Positions 34,101-44,811 of a stretch of 44,811 nt of DNA are shown piece by piece. A program made the translations under genes and the position numbers. The stretch is from Azolla pinnata (Eukaryota; Streptophyta; Polypodiopsida; Salviniales; Salviniaceae): positions 1-44,811 of the forward strand of contig JBBBWG010026647.1 in NCBI GenBank assembly GCA_037176905.1, given 5' to 3'. The notes under the pieces are model-generated. The model was not told the DNA's origin, ran no database searches, and saw nothing but the letters and a program-made list of their open reading frames with translations. How positions within the stretch are numbered: position 1 is the first letter of the stretch; each line of letters starts with the position of its first letter.

Positions 34101-36988
34101 ACTGTGAAGTGGAAGAGGGCTTTCATATTTTCTTTTATGGATGCCAAGTTTTTCTCCAATGCTGGACCTATTGGAGCCTATTAAAACTGGTAATGCACAC
34201 AAATGAAGGCAAATATATTCACCGTTGTCTCCTAAAATATCACGAATCACCAATAAAAAAGTATGCTTCTAAAGAGACCTTAAACACTTCATATGGCATT
34301 TCTAGAAAGAATGATAGGCAGATACTGTAGTTCTCAATAAGAAGCAACTAGTATCTTTCATATAAACATGACATACTGGAAGAGAAACGGAACAGAAACA
34401 TTGGAAAGGGAAAATGACATGTTTTCAAATGACCAGCTATATAAAAGCCTTATTATTCCAAATTGATAAGTCCCGTCGAAAAGAAAAACCAAATTTCTCA
34501 CTAAACATGAGAAGAAATTCATTTCCACATAGTGTCATAGTTAAGATATATGCAAGATTTTGAAACCTGAATCCCATCCCAAGTGCTCCACTACTTTCTT
34601 TAGTGACTGAAACACTTGCATCATTGCATGTCAGTCGCTCAATAGCATGACTAAGGGCTTCAAAGTCTGATCCATCTGCTGGATAAACTCCAGCAAATAC
34701 CATATGCTTAGCTGCCTTAAATCCTGCAGCATTTTCAACCAAAACAATTTGACAATACAAGGTTGACATCAATAGAACAGCATACTGACTTTACAGGAAA
34801 TCAAACCAGGAAATAGCATAAACAGAAGTGTTTTCTTTGACCCAAAAACTACTTCTGTCGATGCTGGTGTTCCAATCCACTTGTTAAATCAAACAAGAAA
34901 TCCAGGTTTAAAATATAGGGCTTAGAAACATATGCATCTACTCTTGTTATACTGTATATTTAGTAGTATTAATGCATCAAGAGGTTATATCATTACCTGG
35001 AAGCGGTTGTACTGAAGTATTGACATGATGTAGAGTGTCACCAATCCTTGCTTCATGAGTAGACCGCATTCCAGTAACAATGTACCCTACTTGGCCAGTC
35101 AAAAGCAATCCTGTTGGTTTCAATTCTGGATTCATTATTCCAACATCCATGATCTCATAACTCTGGCCTGTAGAAGCTGAAGTTATTTTCTCCCCTTTCC
35201 TTAAAATCCCATCGACCACAGCAACATGGCAAATGACACCTTTATATTCATCATAATAAGAATCTAGTAGCAGTGCTCGAAGTGGAGAAGACATAGAACC
35301 CTTTGGGGAGGGAATACGCTCGATGATTGCAGGTAATACATGTTGGAGACCAACCCCTGTCTTAGCAGATGTAAGGAGAGCATCTTTCGGATCAAGATCA
35401 AAGATTGACTTCAGTTGCTGTTTCACTCTCTCTGGATCAGCACTGGCTTGGTCGATTTTATTTATCACTGGAATAATTGTAAGCTCAGATTCGAATGCAA
35501 GGTAAAAATTAGCCACCGTTTGGGCTTGAACACCTTGAGCTGCATCTACAACAAGTAGCACACCCTGGCAAGCAGCCAGTGACCTTGAAACCTCGTAACT
35601 GAAATCAACATGGCCAGGTGTATCGATAAGGTTCATAAGATATGACCTCTCAGGAAGAGCGGGGGTTACACCCAATTCCTCATTCTTTTCTCTCGAATAA
35701 TTATAGAACATCGTTGCTGTTTGTGCCTTCACTGTAATGCCCCTCTCCCTCTCCACCTGTTCATCAGATAATGCAGCGTGTATTCGTTCATAATCATAAC
35801 AGAACTACAAAATAGAATTACAAAGAATAGCTGCTCATGCGTGACATGCTAGGGGTGACTGTAAACAATATTCCTACTGAGTAAAGTTGGGGCCTGGCCC
35901 TTTCAGATGGGCATGTAGACTGCCTGTAGCCTATTTTACATCATTAGAGGAGCATATTTGTTAATTGTGAGAGTCTGATGACCATTTTATTTCCTTATTG
36001 TTATCCGTACACTAAGAAGAGGGGAAATGTATTTGGCATATTTCCTCGGGTTAGAAAAGAAAAAGCAGGTAATGGTAATTTTCTTCAGGTTGAATGCACA
36101 AATTTCCAAACCAAGGATGAAAGGTTTCTAAGATTTTTGGCTTGTTATGAATTTAATTCAAGTTCACGAGGTTATTGCCCTAGAAAAGAACATTAAGATC
36201 CTATTATTTCCTTATTCATAATCAAATCACAGAGCCCTCCACATGCTCCATAGCTCTAAGTCAAAACTCGAATATTCCAGCAACTCAATCTGATATCTGG
36301 GAAATCTCAGCTCATTCACTGTATCCAACAACTGAAAATTAATCCCTGGAACTTTGAGATAAGACGATAGGTCATCTTCGTTGGAAGGTGGACCATGAGT
36401 AGAAACCAAAGCGTGTTATTGCAGATATTCTCTGCTTTATGGGCAAAGTATGCTTGCAGAATCCTATCGTTGGGAGGAGCCAATTCCAACCCAAGGAAAA
36501 CAATCGTGTGTGTCGGGTGGATGTGATCAGAAAAATTTCCGAAGAGTGTAACGCTAAGTAGTTTACTAATACGTTCACGCCAACATACACACATACTCCC
36601 ATCCATCCATCTACACACCGGCACAAACCCATCCACGGGCACATGCCCATGCACGCATCCAAACATTAGATGCATACCGACAGCGAATCCTTACCTGCAG
36701 CTTATCGAGGTACTGAGGTTGACCGTGCCCTTTCTTGATGGTCCCAGTGAGCTCGAGGAGGCGGTCTGCGAGGGTGGACTTGCCATGGTCGATGTGGGCG
36801 ATGATGGAGAAGTTGCGGACGATCTCCGGGGGGTAATCCATGAGACGGATGGGGTAGTCATGGGGAACCTTGGAAGGAGACGATGCGAAATGCTGCCTCC
36901 GGCTTCGGAAAGATGGAGAAGAGGAGGAGGAGGAAGAGGAGGAGGCCAAGAGGCGCCACACTGCGGCCGCAGGGCGGCGCCAGGGCAT
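31116..36988 (-). CDS. GUF1: LepA/GUF1 (EF4) translation GTPase, organellar
   Basis: Eleven coding exons, in transcript order: 36988-36695, 35756-34997, 34723-34567, 33066-33012, 32828-32761, 32659-32555, 32323-32252, 32171-32058, 31727-31587, 31429-31370, 31281-31116. They give 663 aa, the usual length. The first 38 residues are Arg/Ser/Ala-rich without acids, like a mitochondrial presequence. The GTPase domain has AHIDHGKS (64-71), ERERGIT (100-106), DTPGH (143-147) and NKID (197-200). Domain II follows, then the elongation-factor-G-like domains and the LepA-specific C-terminus ending [27 protein letters not shown]. LepA/GUF1 binds organellar ribosomes and is thought to promote fidelity or back-translocation under stress. 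Location is inferred as mitochondrial from the N-terminus, and a plastid form cannot be excluded. Exon 6 must end GA before GTAAGC, so that a split Glu codon gives ITPSEYVGG. Confidence 0.95.
32434..32513 (-). repeat. Recent 34-bp direct duplication in GUF1 intron 6
   Basis: The 34-bp segment TACTGAAAATACATCAAGTA..GGTCA occurs identically at 32434 and 32480 (46-bp period) between exons 6 and 7. No effect on splice sites is apparent. Confidence 0.92.
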
Positions 36989-39199
36989 GGCTTTTCAGAG
37001 CTCCTGCTTCTTTCTCAGACCCGCTGCAGAAGCAGGAGGAGATCGATCGATCGATCTGATGCCGCCCATGACGAACCTCTCGTTCTTTCTCTCTTCTGTT
37101 TTTTTGGTCTTCTATTTGCTCTCTCTCTCTCTTCTCATCTTCCAAAAGTCTCTCTATAGAGACACTCTTTGTTTTCACGGGTTCAAGTCCTACCAAAGCC
37201 ACTTCCACAACTTCACCTTCAAATGACAAATCAGTTGGTTTAATTGGTTGGTTAGTTAGTTAGTTAGTTAGTTGCTTGCTTGTTTGCTTGCTTGCTTGGT
37301 TTGTTGGTTGGTTAGTAGAATAACAAACTTGTCGAATCCCCATGAGGTGTTGTACTATCGCCTGATGGGGATGTTGTACATGCACATTTGAAGCATTCGC
37401 CGAGAAGTCTGAACCCAATGTATAGGATATGACCACATTTGCATCCCTCTCCAGTAGATTGTTTCGCGATAGGATAACCTGCTCAGATGTTGCGTCGGAC
37501 TTATATGGAAAGAGCATTGGGACACACCCATGGTGTTTCGGCTGATTAAAAAAAAATCGCACACGTCTTTGTAGCTAGCTTGTAATGAGCACCCCTGTAA
37601 AGACACAACAATCCTATTATTACGGGTTTGCTAATGATGAGCGCGATTAGAGAATCAAATGGATTAAGTGTGCTCAACCATACCAACCACCCTCAAGCAA
37701 AGAACTGACAATGAATCCAGAATATCATCTATGTCCCATGACCATAGAGTATTACCTTGAATTATACTTTAAAAGTTGACAATAGGTCCAATAAAAAAAG
37801 CCTAGGCCCACCAAGAGAATCTTTACAACGTCTCAAGATATCATAATAAAAGGAAGTCCCCTTTATATATATTAACATCAAGGCTCTTTGATCCTTGAGT
37901 GTTATTCACACCTATCAAATAATCATAAGGGTTTGTCCCAATCCTAAGATAAAGGTTTCCACTTATTCTATCCTCCCACTTAGGTCTTGTTATAGTTCAT
38001 AGTTGAACTTCAAAGGCGATAATCAAATCTATCTATCTATTTATCTCCCCTCTCCCTCTTCATCCAATCTCAATATAATTAAATGAACTATTCTTAGTGC
38101 CATCAAAGGATGTCTCGATACGGTCGAGTCAAACTCAATTTGATCGAGGTATAACCCACTGTAACTAATACGCGCCTAACATGGTCTCATATGCCCTGAT
38201 GCACCCCGTACGAGACTAGAAGAGGCGTGCTCGATGAAGAGGAAAATTCTTACCAATTTGTTAAGTGGTTCAAGATTTTCCAAGGCGATATGTTTAGAGT
38301 TACAAATCGTGAGTAGAACAGAGCTTGGCAAGGGTAAAAGAGATAAACGAGAAGTATAACATATATAAAACTAAGTATTGATTCCCTAATTAGCGTTGTT
38401 CACTTTGATTGGGATCAAGGTGAACCCCTGTATTTATATAATTCTAGAACTCCCACATACAAGAAGAGGGTCAGAAGAGGGAGATGCATACAGAAGCTTC
38501 TAGAAAGTTTCAAAACTTTTTAGAACATCATAAAAGGATATTAAATCTATTACATATAAAATAAAATCAAATAATTGATTTTATATGTATTAATCAATTG
38601 GTTAGATCAGCAATTGATTTTATAAATAAAGTCGTGAGTTCGAATTCCATCTATATAATATAATGTTTCTAATTATCTAAACTTGATTTTCTTAACCTAA
38701 ACCTAATCTTTCTAATATCTTCTTCCACTATCCATCTCTCGATCAGAACCCCAATGGTTCTACCAAAACACATTCATTTGGAATGTAGAGCCCAAATACT
38801 AGGAAAATGGGATTGAGAAATAGAGGTGAAGCTAGATCTCTAACGCACTCGAGGTGTAATAATACATCTGTCATTTTCAATTTCGAACAAAGGATTTTGT
38901 GTAGTTCGTAGATGTAAGACACTGTCCCACATGTGTGCTAACTATTATTTGTATCATGTTCAGGTGTGGACATACTTTCCTTGGGTGTTTAAATATGGAC
39001 CTGGATTAGGGTTGGGCATGTGTGTGGAAAGAGCTTTGTATGAACACTATTTTGTAAAGGTTAGTTAATGATAATGGCTGTAACATAATCTGATTATATG
39101 AGCATTATCATCTCACATTGTGATTAATGAGTTAAGTGTGAATATTAGATTCGAGACCTATTAGGGCTACTTAGCTTTACATAATCTCGAGCATAATTA
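36989..39199. other. GUF1 5' flank and gene-free AT-rich stretch
   Basis: From 36989 to about 37220 is the probable GUF1 leader and promoter, with a CT-rich run at 37085-37140. A GTTA/GCTT tetranucleotide run follows. From 37.3 to 39.2 kb I see no coding sequence. TCTATCTA at 38023-38042 is a minor microsatellite. A TTGATTTTATA..GAGTTCGAATTCC sequence at 38572-38652 resembles a tRNA T-arm but does not fold as a tRNA. Confidence 0.55.
37236..37320 (+). repeat. (GGTT/GTTA/GCTT)n tetranucleotide repeat
   Basis: Consecutive GGTT, GTTA and GCTT tetranucleotides with few interruptions. Confidence 0.9.
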
Positions 39200-39204
39200 A
39201 CTAA

Positions 39205-39630
39205 AGAGAACTATACCCTAAACCCTAAACTATACTTGGTCAATGGTCATAATGGCATAATTAAAGAGTTCACACACTTAACTATGCCTTAAAACCAAAA
39301 TCTTGACTCCAACCCTAAACCCTTTTCGAACCCCAAATTACCCTAACCCTCAACTCTAACCCTAACCCCTAAACCCTAAACCCTTTTCGAACCCCAAATT
39401 ATCCTAACCCCAAACCCTAACCCTAACCCCTAAACCCTAAACCCTTAAATTCGAACCTCAAACCCAAACCCTAAACCCTAACCCAAAACCCAAAACCCAA
39501 CCCCCAAACCCCAAACCCTAAACTCTTCTTGAGCCCTAAACCCTAATCCCTAGCCCTAAAGCCTAAACTATAATTAGCCCTAAGCCCCTAAACCACCCTA
39601 CTTGCATAACCCTAACCCCCTAGACACCGA
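39205..39630 (-). repeat. Degenerate interstitial CCCTAAA-type block
   Basis: About 425 bp in which CCCTAAA, CCCTAA, CCCCAAA and CCCAAA units dominate, interrupted by short unique words. A composite segment, ACCCTAAACCCTTTTCGAAC followed by CCCAAATTAxCCTAACCC, occurs twice around 39313 and 39374. Orientation is opposite to the arrays at 1-76 and 1661-1732. Divergence is high, so it is old. No gene function assigned. Confidence 0.85.
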
Positions 39631-41087
39631 GTAGTTAGTGAAACTCCATAATTAACGACATTAATTTCTAAAGAGTATGTTAATTTTGTTCTGATACTTC
39701 CGGCGCAATGTGCAGCCTGCAACTTTGATGATCTCCGGCCATTTTATGCACGAATTTGTCGTGCTGATCTGATGATCAGACAGCAGGCCGCTAGTACTGG
39801 CGTCGACGACGTCAGATCAGTACATGAAAGGGCGAAGATCAAGTAGAATAATTAAAGGTCGAAAAGAAAAAGCACATGATCAGATTCGTGCGCCCAGGGA
39901 AAAGCAAGTACTAGAGATGCGAATCGATCCGGCGGTTAATTTCCTGCAATGGGAAGCCTGAGCTGATGATGATGAGGCGCTGACGTTAATGATCAGATCA
40001 CCGGAGCGCGCCGTTGATGATCCTTCTACAGTGAATATTGCATACGTATACACGTCGATTGAACAATATTATACGATGGGTTCATGTGCAACGCCTGCTA
40101 CAGATTAGGGTTTGTGATCTGTGCTGCAATACGAGCTCGGCTGATTAGGGTTTGTGAGCATCTCTTCTTTCTACAGATTCTAAGGGTTTATAGATTATGA
40201 TCCGGTGCAGATTAGGGTTTATGATCTTTCTGTAATTATCTGACTCTCATTTTGCAAGTCCAATAGAATTCGAGCTTGTTGATCATATTAATCTAGCTTC
40301 AAGTATGATATTCGTGCCATGCAATTGCAACATTATTACTGGCAGAAACCCTAATTTCAAACCCTAGACGTTCAATCCATGGCAGAGCTAAGTAATTAGC
40401 ATGGTGATTAGAAGCTCTCGGATCACCAGATCAGCTGATCAATGCGGTATTAACGACGGATAATTAATCCACTGATCATCATCCTGCACGAATCACCGAG
40501 CCCCGACAATTAATTCGGAGCCGTACTGCAAGGCACGCAGTATACTGTAGATTGATCACACATCATGTACCCATGTCGATCAGCATTGGATTGCCCATCA
40601 GATAATATTCGTGGGCTTCCCAGTGTGCCGAAATCGATCATCAGCTGAAATCATCCACCGGTCTATAGTATGGATTCCTTGCTCCGATCGATTTCAATTC
40701 GTTTCCACCCGCTCCTTAATCAAGCATCAAAGCAATGCCATAATTTGGATTGGTTGATGCAGGTTAACGAGGATCATCGACTTCTAAACTCTAATTAGTC
40801 TTGTTAGACACCATAACATGATTCGGTTAGTTAGTGATTCTAGTTATGTATCAATCATTAAGAACATATGGTTCGAGCTCTGATCATCATCATCGGATCG
40901 TGATCGAAGCTAATTATTTTATTCAAATCGCAAATATTATAATCGCAGCAATGTCGAAAATAAACCACAATATGCTGCAGGAGGCAGGCACACTATTCTG
41001 ATGTTGTTGTGGGTCGATGTTTTAATCTTGATTTTCATGAGCAGATTGATCTTCGATTATATGATTGAATTTGCCTCCATATTCGAG

Positions 41088-41480
41088 ATGCCAGTCCATA
41101 ATAGAATGGGAAAATTTCTTCAAAAACGCCTAACAATTTTTTTACTTATGCCAGTCCATAATATACTGGGGTTAAATTACTAAAAAATGCCTAAGAAATT
41201 TAATACTTACATTTGCTATTTACTAGATGCTGTTTACTACTGGAGATTTCCTTAACTGTATTCAATTAACGGAAGTTAGTACTTTCCGAATCTAATTAAT
41301 CTGGGTTTTGGGTTTAGGGTTTAAGAATCTAATTGATTTGCTGTTAATCAACTAATTGGGGGTTAATTTTCAGCGAGAGATGAAACTAGGCGTAATTAAT
41401 ATGAAATTTCTCACTTTAGTAGGCGTTAACATGTAATTAAGGAACTTGTTGGGCGTTTTTTCTGGTAATTTTCTCTAATA
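41088..41480. mobile_element. Possible MITE-like element with inverted and tandem arms
   Basis: A left arm around 41108-41136 (GGGAAAATTTCTTCAAAAAC then GCCTAACAA) is matched as reverse complement by the right arm around 41447-41476 (TTGTTGGGCGTTTTTTCTGG then TAATTTTCTC). The left arm is itself duplicated: ATGCCAGTCCATAATA begins at 41088 and 41148. AGGCGT-containing fragments at about 41384 and 41424 look like further inverted copies. No transposase. Target-site duplication not clearly identified. Confidence 0.4.
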
Positions 41481-41495
41481 TAATACACGAATTCG

Positions 41496-41521
41496 ATATA
41501 TATATATATATATATATATAT
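41496..41521 (+). repeat. (AT)n microsatellite
   Basis: Thirteen uninterrupted AT dinucleotides. Confidence 0.97.
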
Positions 41522-41826
41522 GAGCGGCCGATTGATCACTGATCACTAGGACGAATCGCATGCAGCCAGGTACAACTAAAATCCTGCAGCATGATCGATT
41601 CGACACATGCAGAATTTTTTGCAGCATGAATATAATGAATCGATGTGATCACCGGCGTAATTCGACAGGCGGCCGGCGTGATCATGATCATCATCACGTA
41701 ACGGATCAGTAGTACCGATCGATCCGGCAGATCGATCAGGAACGAACCGTCTCTAGATTGATCATCTGATCATAGAATGTTGCAGCTGCAGCAGCAGGAC
41801 GGAATTGCCGACTGCCGTACTGCGGC

Positions 41827-41835
41827 TATAAATAG
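41827..41835 (+). promoter_or_regulatory. Candidate TATA box of the bHLH gene
   Basis: TATAAATAG sits in a GC-richer setting and is followed about 30 bp later by a CCTACAATC initiator-like word near 41850-41860. It lies about 1 kb upstream of the first bHLH ATG, so the leader would be long or contain an intron. Assignment rests on motif quality and strand only. Confidence 0.45.
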
Positions 41836-42267
41836 CTACCGTCCGCCTCACCTACAATCGTTGATCTGACGTCTGACTTCCAATCATGCCGTCACAGTCG
41901 GCCACTGATCATCGATGCCGTACATCATGCAGCATGGCCGATCACCATCAGATTGCCGCTGATCATCACCAAATTCCATCCACTTGCTGGATTGAATTGA
42001 ACTGAAGTAATTGAGTTGAATTAAATGCGGTGTGCCTGCGTCCGTAGATAGATTCCCATGTTGGATCATCACATACGTAGCTAGCGCAGCAGCTAGCTGA
42101 TGAGATGATGATGATGATGGTGAAGAGGATGATGATCTCCGGCATCGTGCCGGCATGATATTGACGAGATCCTACTGATGATCAGCTTCTGATCTGATCC
42201 GCCTACGGGAAGGCGATCGGCCGGGGGGCGTTGTGATGAAATGTCATAACCCACGGATGATCAGATC

Positions 42268-42363
42268 AACGGATGATGATGATGCTGATGATGATGATGC
42301 TGGTGGCGATGATGATGATGCTGGTGGTGATGATGGTGACGATGGTGATGATAGTGATGATCC
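42268..42363 (+). repeat. (GAT)n-derived minisatellite
   Basis: GATGATGATGATGCTG-type units with GGTGGC or GGTGGT insertions are repeated three times and then degrade into GATGGTGAC triplets. Confidence 0.92.
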
Positions 42364-42427
42364 TAGGGCTGCTCTCATTTGGGCGATTGTGTCTTGTACA
42401 TGTACCCCCATCGTATACATACGGCTG

Positions 42428-42570
42428 TGCACACACACACATATACATACATACATACACACGCATGCATACATGCATACACCCAGACACATGCATACAT
42501 GCATACGCCCACACACATGCATGCCTGCGTGCATACATACATACACACATCCTATACAAACTTGTATGCA
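42428..42570 (+). repeat. (ACAC/CATA/GCAT)n microsatellite tract
   Basis: CA, ATAC and GCATGCATAC runs. Explains several overlapping Thr/His/Cys-rich open frames on both strands. Confidence 0.9.
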
Positions 42571-42657
42571 TGCATGCATCACAACAAACCAACATATAAA
42601 CAGCAGCATAGATAGATCATCATACAGCTTGCAGTAGGAAATCAATCTCTCTACTAA

Positions 42658-42660
42658 AAA

Positions 42661-42695
<35 letters not shown>

Positions 42696-42733
42696 GACCT
42701 ATATGTATCTATCTATCAATCTATCTATCTATA
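42658..42733 (+). repeat. (TATC)n microsatellite
   Basis: Nine TATC units, a 15-bp interruption, then further TATC units. Confidence 0.95.
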
Positions 42734-42856
42734 TGGCTGATTATATTGGCAACTAATTATGTGGTTTATGATCTCTGCCACTAGCCTAACAACTCTTAAT
42801 TATCGGCCAGCTGCATTAATCTTTCTAACTAGTTAGCCCTATTCATTGATGCCTAT

Positions 42857-44378
42857 ATGGCCCAACCCGTAATAAGCTGCGACGCCTTCGACTTATATAA
42901 TTATAACTGTAAGTACAGTACTGCAGGTCATGAATTATTATACCGATATGATGATCGATACAATGTGCAGTCCATGATGATGCCGATGCTAAACTCTCAC
43001 AGTCCTTCTAACGATTATACGCCTTCCCCCCCTCAAATTAATTCGACGTATAATGACCATATCATAATTAACGATGTCAACCCGATTACTCCTTCTCCTA
43101 CAGATAATTACAATGTAAGTACTTACCAGCCTTCCTGCGTTAGTCAAGGCGCTGAACCTAGTATAATTAGCCCACAACTAATGCAGTACACAGCAGCTAC
43201 TTATAATCACGAGCATCAATCCTTGGCTACTGCGCCCCAATGTCATATTGATCAGTATCATCAAATTATGTATCATGACCCAATAATAAATGGACTCATG
43301 GCTCCCACGATCACGGCCGGCTCACATGAACACCGTCATATCATAGACAAGCTGGTCGATGATGATGAATTAGCTGTACTACTTGCGGATCCTCAATATC
43401 CACACGACAGCGTCCCAATTCAATATTATCTGATCCAACGCCATAATATCGTCGACGACCAGCTGTTTATTGCTGATGATAATATTCACGAATTAACGGT
43501 GGCGGATCGTGGTCTAATCGCAGCTGCTACAATTGGTGGTAATATGATTGATCAGATTGTCATGAGTACGGATTGGCCCTGCATTGTTGATCTTATTATT
43601 AGAATTCATCATGATCAGAATAATTTAATCATGTTAAGATATAATTTCTCATTATGATGAGGAATAATACGACCTGATGAATGGTTATGGATAATAATAT
43701 TGTGCAGCTAATTATGCCTCGACGCATAATGTCGAGCAAATTGATCACGGCGAATTAAGGACTGTCGATGTAGATGACTCCATGATCCGCCGCGCTTATG
43801 ACGAGGAGGAGATGATTAGCACCGGGGCGCTGCATGTAACAGGCGTAATCAAGGAGTTAATCGCCGATATTAGCAATGAGATGGATGTCTTAATCAGCCG
43901 GGATGCTGCGCCTCAGCTAGCTTCGACCAATATGATTAGCCAGTACCCATCAAATAAGCTAATTACATCCAAGCAAGCTGATCTGACAGGCAGCAACTAT
44001 AGTGATAATCATAAGCTGAATGGTAATATCGATGATGATATTCGCAATGACAATGGCGTGATTGCGGCCTCCAATTATCCAAACCCTAATTCTGCGCCGT
44101 CTAAACTAATCACGACTTCCAGTCATCTTAATGCTCCAATGATCAGCGCAGCCGTTGAATTAAACGACGTCGTCGGGAAGAATGATCAGATGACGACGTC
44201 GACGATGAAGACGAAGCAGAAGACAGATGATGAGGATGGCGATCATGAGGTGGTGATTAATCGGAACACCAGCGGCCTGATCCATGGCCACAATGCAGCT
44301 GCTCATCGTGCGAGGGTTAATCGGAGGAGGATCAAGGGCCATGCAGCTGCCACAGACAAACACAGCCTGGCCGAGAAA
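42857..44378 (+). CDS. bHLH transcription factor, 5' exons only, cut by window edge
   Basis: The second open segment ends RARVNRRRIKGHAAATDKHSLAEK directly before a GTATGT donor at 44379. GxAATDxHSLAE[KR] is the start of the plant bHLH basic region (H and E of the H-E-R DNA contacts), as in the LRL/UNE12 or BEE/CIB groups. The third contact Arg and the helix-loop-helix lie beyond the window. Exon 2 is 43708-44378, after a TTGTGCAG acceptor, open throughout in the bHLH frame. Exon 1 starts at ATG 42857 and could end at 43538 (GTG before GTAATA) or 43565 (ATGA before GTACGG); both keep frame. The N-terminal part is rich in Asp, Asn, Ile, His and Tyr and matches nothing I know. The coding DNA shares the GATC/AATT-rich composition of its flank. 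Basic-region call is fairly safe, exon 1 less so. Confidence 0.6.
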
Positions 44379-44429
44379 GTATGTATGCACATACAGAAAT
44401 CCGTCATAGCTGAATGCTGTATGTGTACG

Positions 44430-44811
44430 CATGAGGCATCGGCATGCATGCATGCATGCATGTGTGTGTAATATGTATGTATGTGTATGTACATGCACGT
44501 TTGTATGAATGCAAGCGCCTGTATGTATATGTGTGTGTACGTGCACATTCGTATGAATACAAGCGCCCGTGTATGTATGTATGAATGTATGTATGTATGT
44601 GTGTGTATATGTATGTGTGTGCGTGTGTGTCTGTGTATGCAATGTACATACATGCACGTTTGTGTGAATGCTAGCGCCTCTATATGTGTGTATGTATGTA
44701 TGTACATACACGTTTGTATGCATACAAGCGCCTGTGTATGTATGTATGTGTGCGTGGGTGTGTATGTACATGCACGTTTGTCTGCGCCTCTGTATGTATG
44801 TATGTATGCAT
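44430..44811 (+). repeat. Higher-order TATG minisatellite in bHLH intron
   Basis: Directly after the exon donor, TATG and TGTG runs alternate with a 29-bp core like ACATGCACGTTTGTATGAAT followed by GCAAGCGCC. The core starts at 44491, 44539, 44650, 44704 and 44768 (last one shortened). The array continues to the window end. It is non-coding. The minus-strand Thr/His-rich frames are its translation. Confidence 0.9.

Larger units (their letters stand above)
39631..42856. other. Long GATC- and AATT-rich flank of the bHLH gene
   Basis: No believable gene. GATC tetranucleotides are many-fold more frequent than chance over most of this stretch, often as TGATCA or GATCAGATC. At 40100-40220 the motif CAGATTAGGGTTT(G/A)TGATCT occurs twice with two further AGGGTTT words. 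Microsatellites, a possible inverted-repeat element and a TATA box are listed separately. It may be a long promoter of the downstream transcription factor. Confidence 0.5.

Noticed and set aside
36719..37159. 146-aa + frame overlapping GUF1 exon 1
   Set aside because: Antisense of the GUF1 first exon and leader.
38572..38652. GAGTTCGAATTCC resembling a tRNA T-arm
   Set aside because: No acceptor, D or anticodon stems; at most a remnant of a tRNA-derived repeat.
41884..42156. 90-aa minus-strand Ser-rich frame
   Set aside because: Low-complexity reading of GAT/CAT triplets within the GATC-rich flank.

Overview
This window is nuclear DNA from a land plant, most likely an angiosperm. It carries Arabidopsis-type telomere repeats (TTTAGGG)n, intron-rich genes with GT-AG splicing, and a plant gene set: a plastid-targeted signal peptidase, sucrose synthase, a plant-type MED26, a SOUL protein, an organellar LepA/GUF1 and a plant bHLH factor. 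No bacterial-style operons, tRNA or rRNA genes, CRISPR arrays or intact transposons were seen.

Layout. 1-76 is a telomere-repeat array in TTTAGGG orientation, so its G-strand points into the window. 493-1071 is a degenerate tandem repeat of about 195 bp. 1108-1586 is a very GC-rich, 5'-truncated HD-domain open frame resembling fungal cyanamide hydratases, followed at 1661-1732 by a second telomeric array with TTTGGGG variants. From 3.5 kb the window is ordinary genic DNA. A type-I DnaJ (HSP40) lies on + at 3533-7411, a chloroplast processing peptidase on + at 8522-10480, a sucrose synthase on - at 11800-17550, a MED26-like Mediator subunit on - at 19498-23003, a SOUL haem-binding protein on + at 26892-28616, and a LepA/GUF1 GTPase on - at 31116-36988. 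Complete exon chains with consistent phase were traced by eye for all six, giving predicted proteins of 427, 318, 812, 462, 235 and 663 aa. From 37.2 kb to the end there is a long non-genic stretch with a degenerate CCCTAAA block, a possible inverted-repeat element and many microsatellites. It grades into a domain unusually rich in GATC, which ends in the 5' exons of a bHLH transcription factor cut off by the window edge.

The genes are unrelated housekeeping or regulatory genes: cytosolic chaperone, plastid protein maturation, sucrose cleavage, transcription, possible haem binding, organellar translation and a DNA-binding regulator. They do not form a pathway cluster. The observations most worth following are the GC-rich HD-domain fragment caught between telomeric arrays, the sucrose synthase that has Trp in place of the conserved UDP-binding Arg, and the GATC-rich tract that includes the bHLH coding exons. 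I did not find a convincing new multi-gene system.
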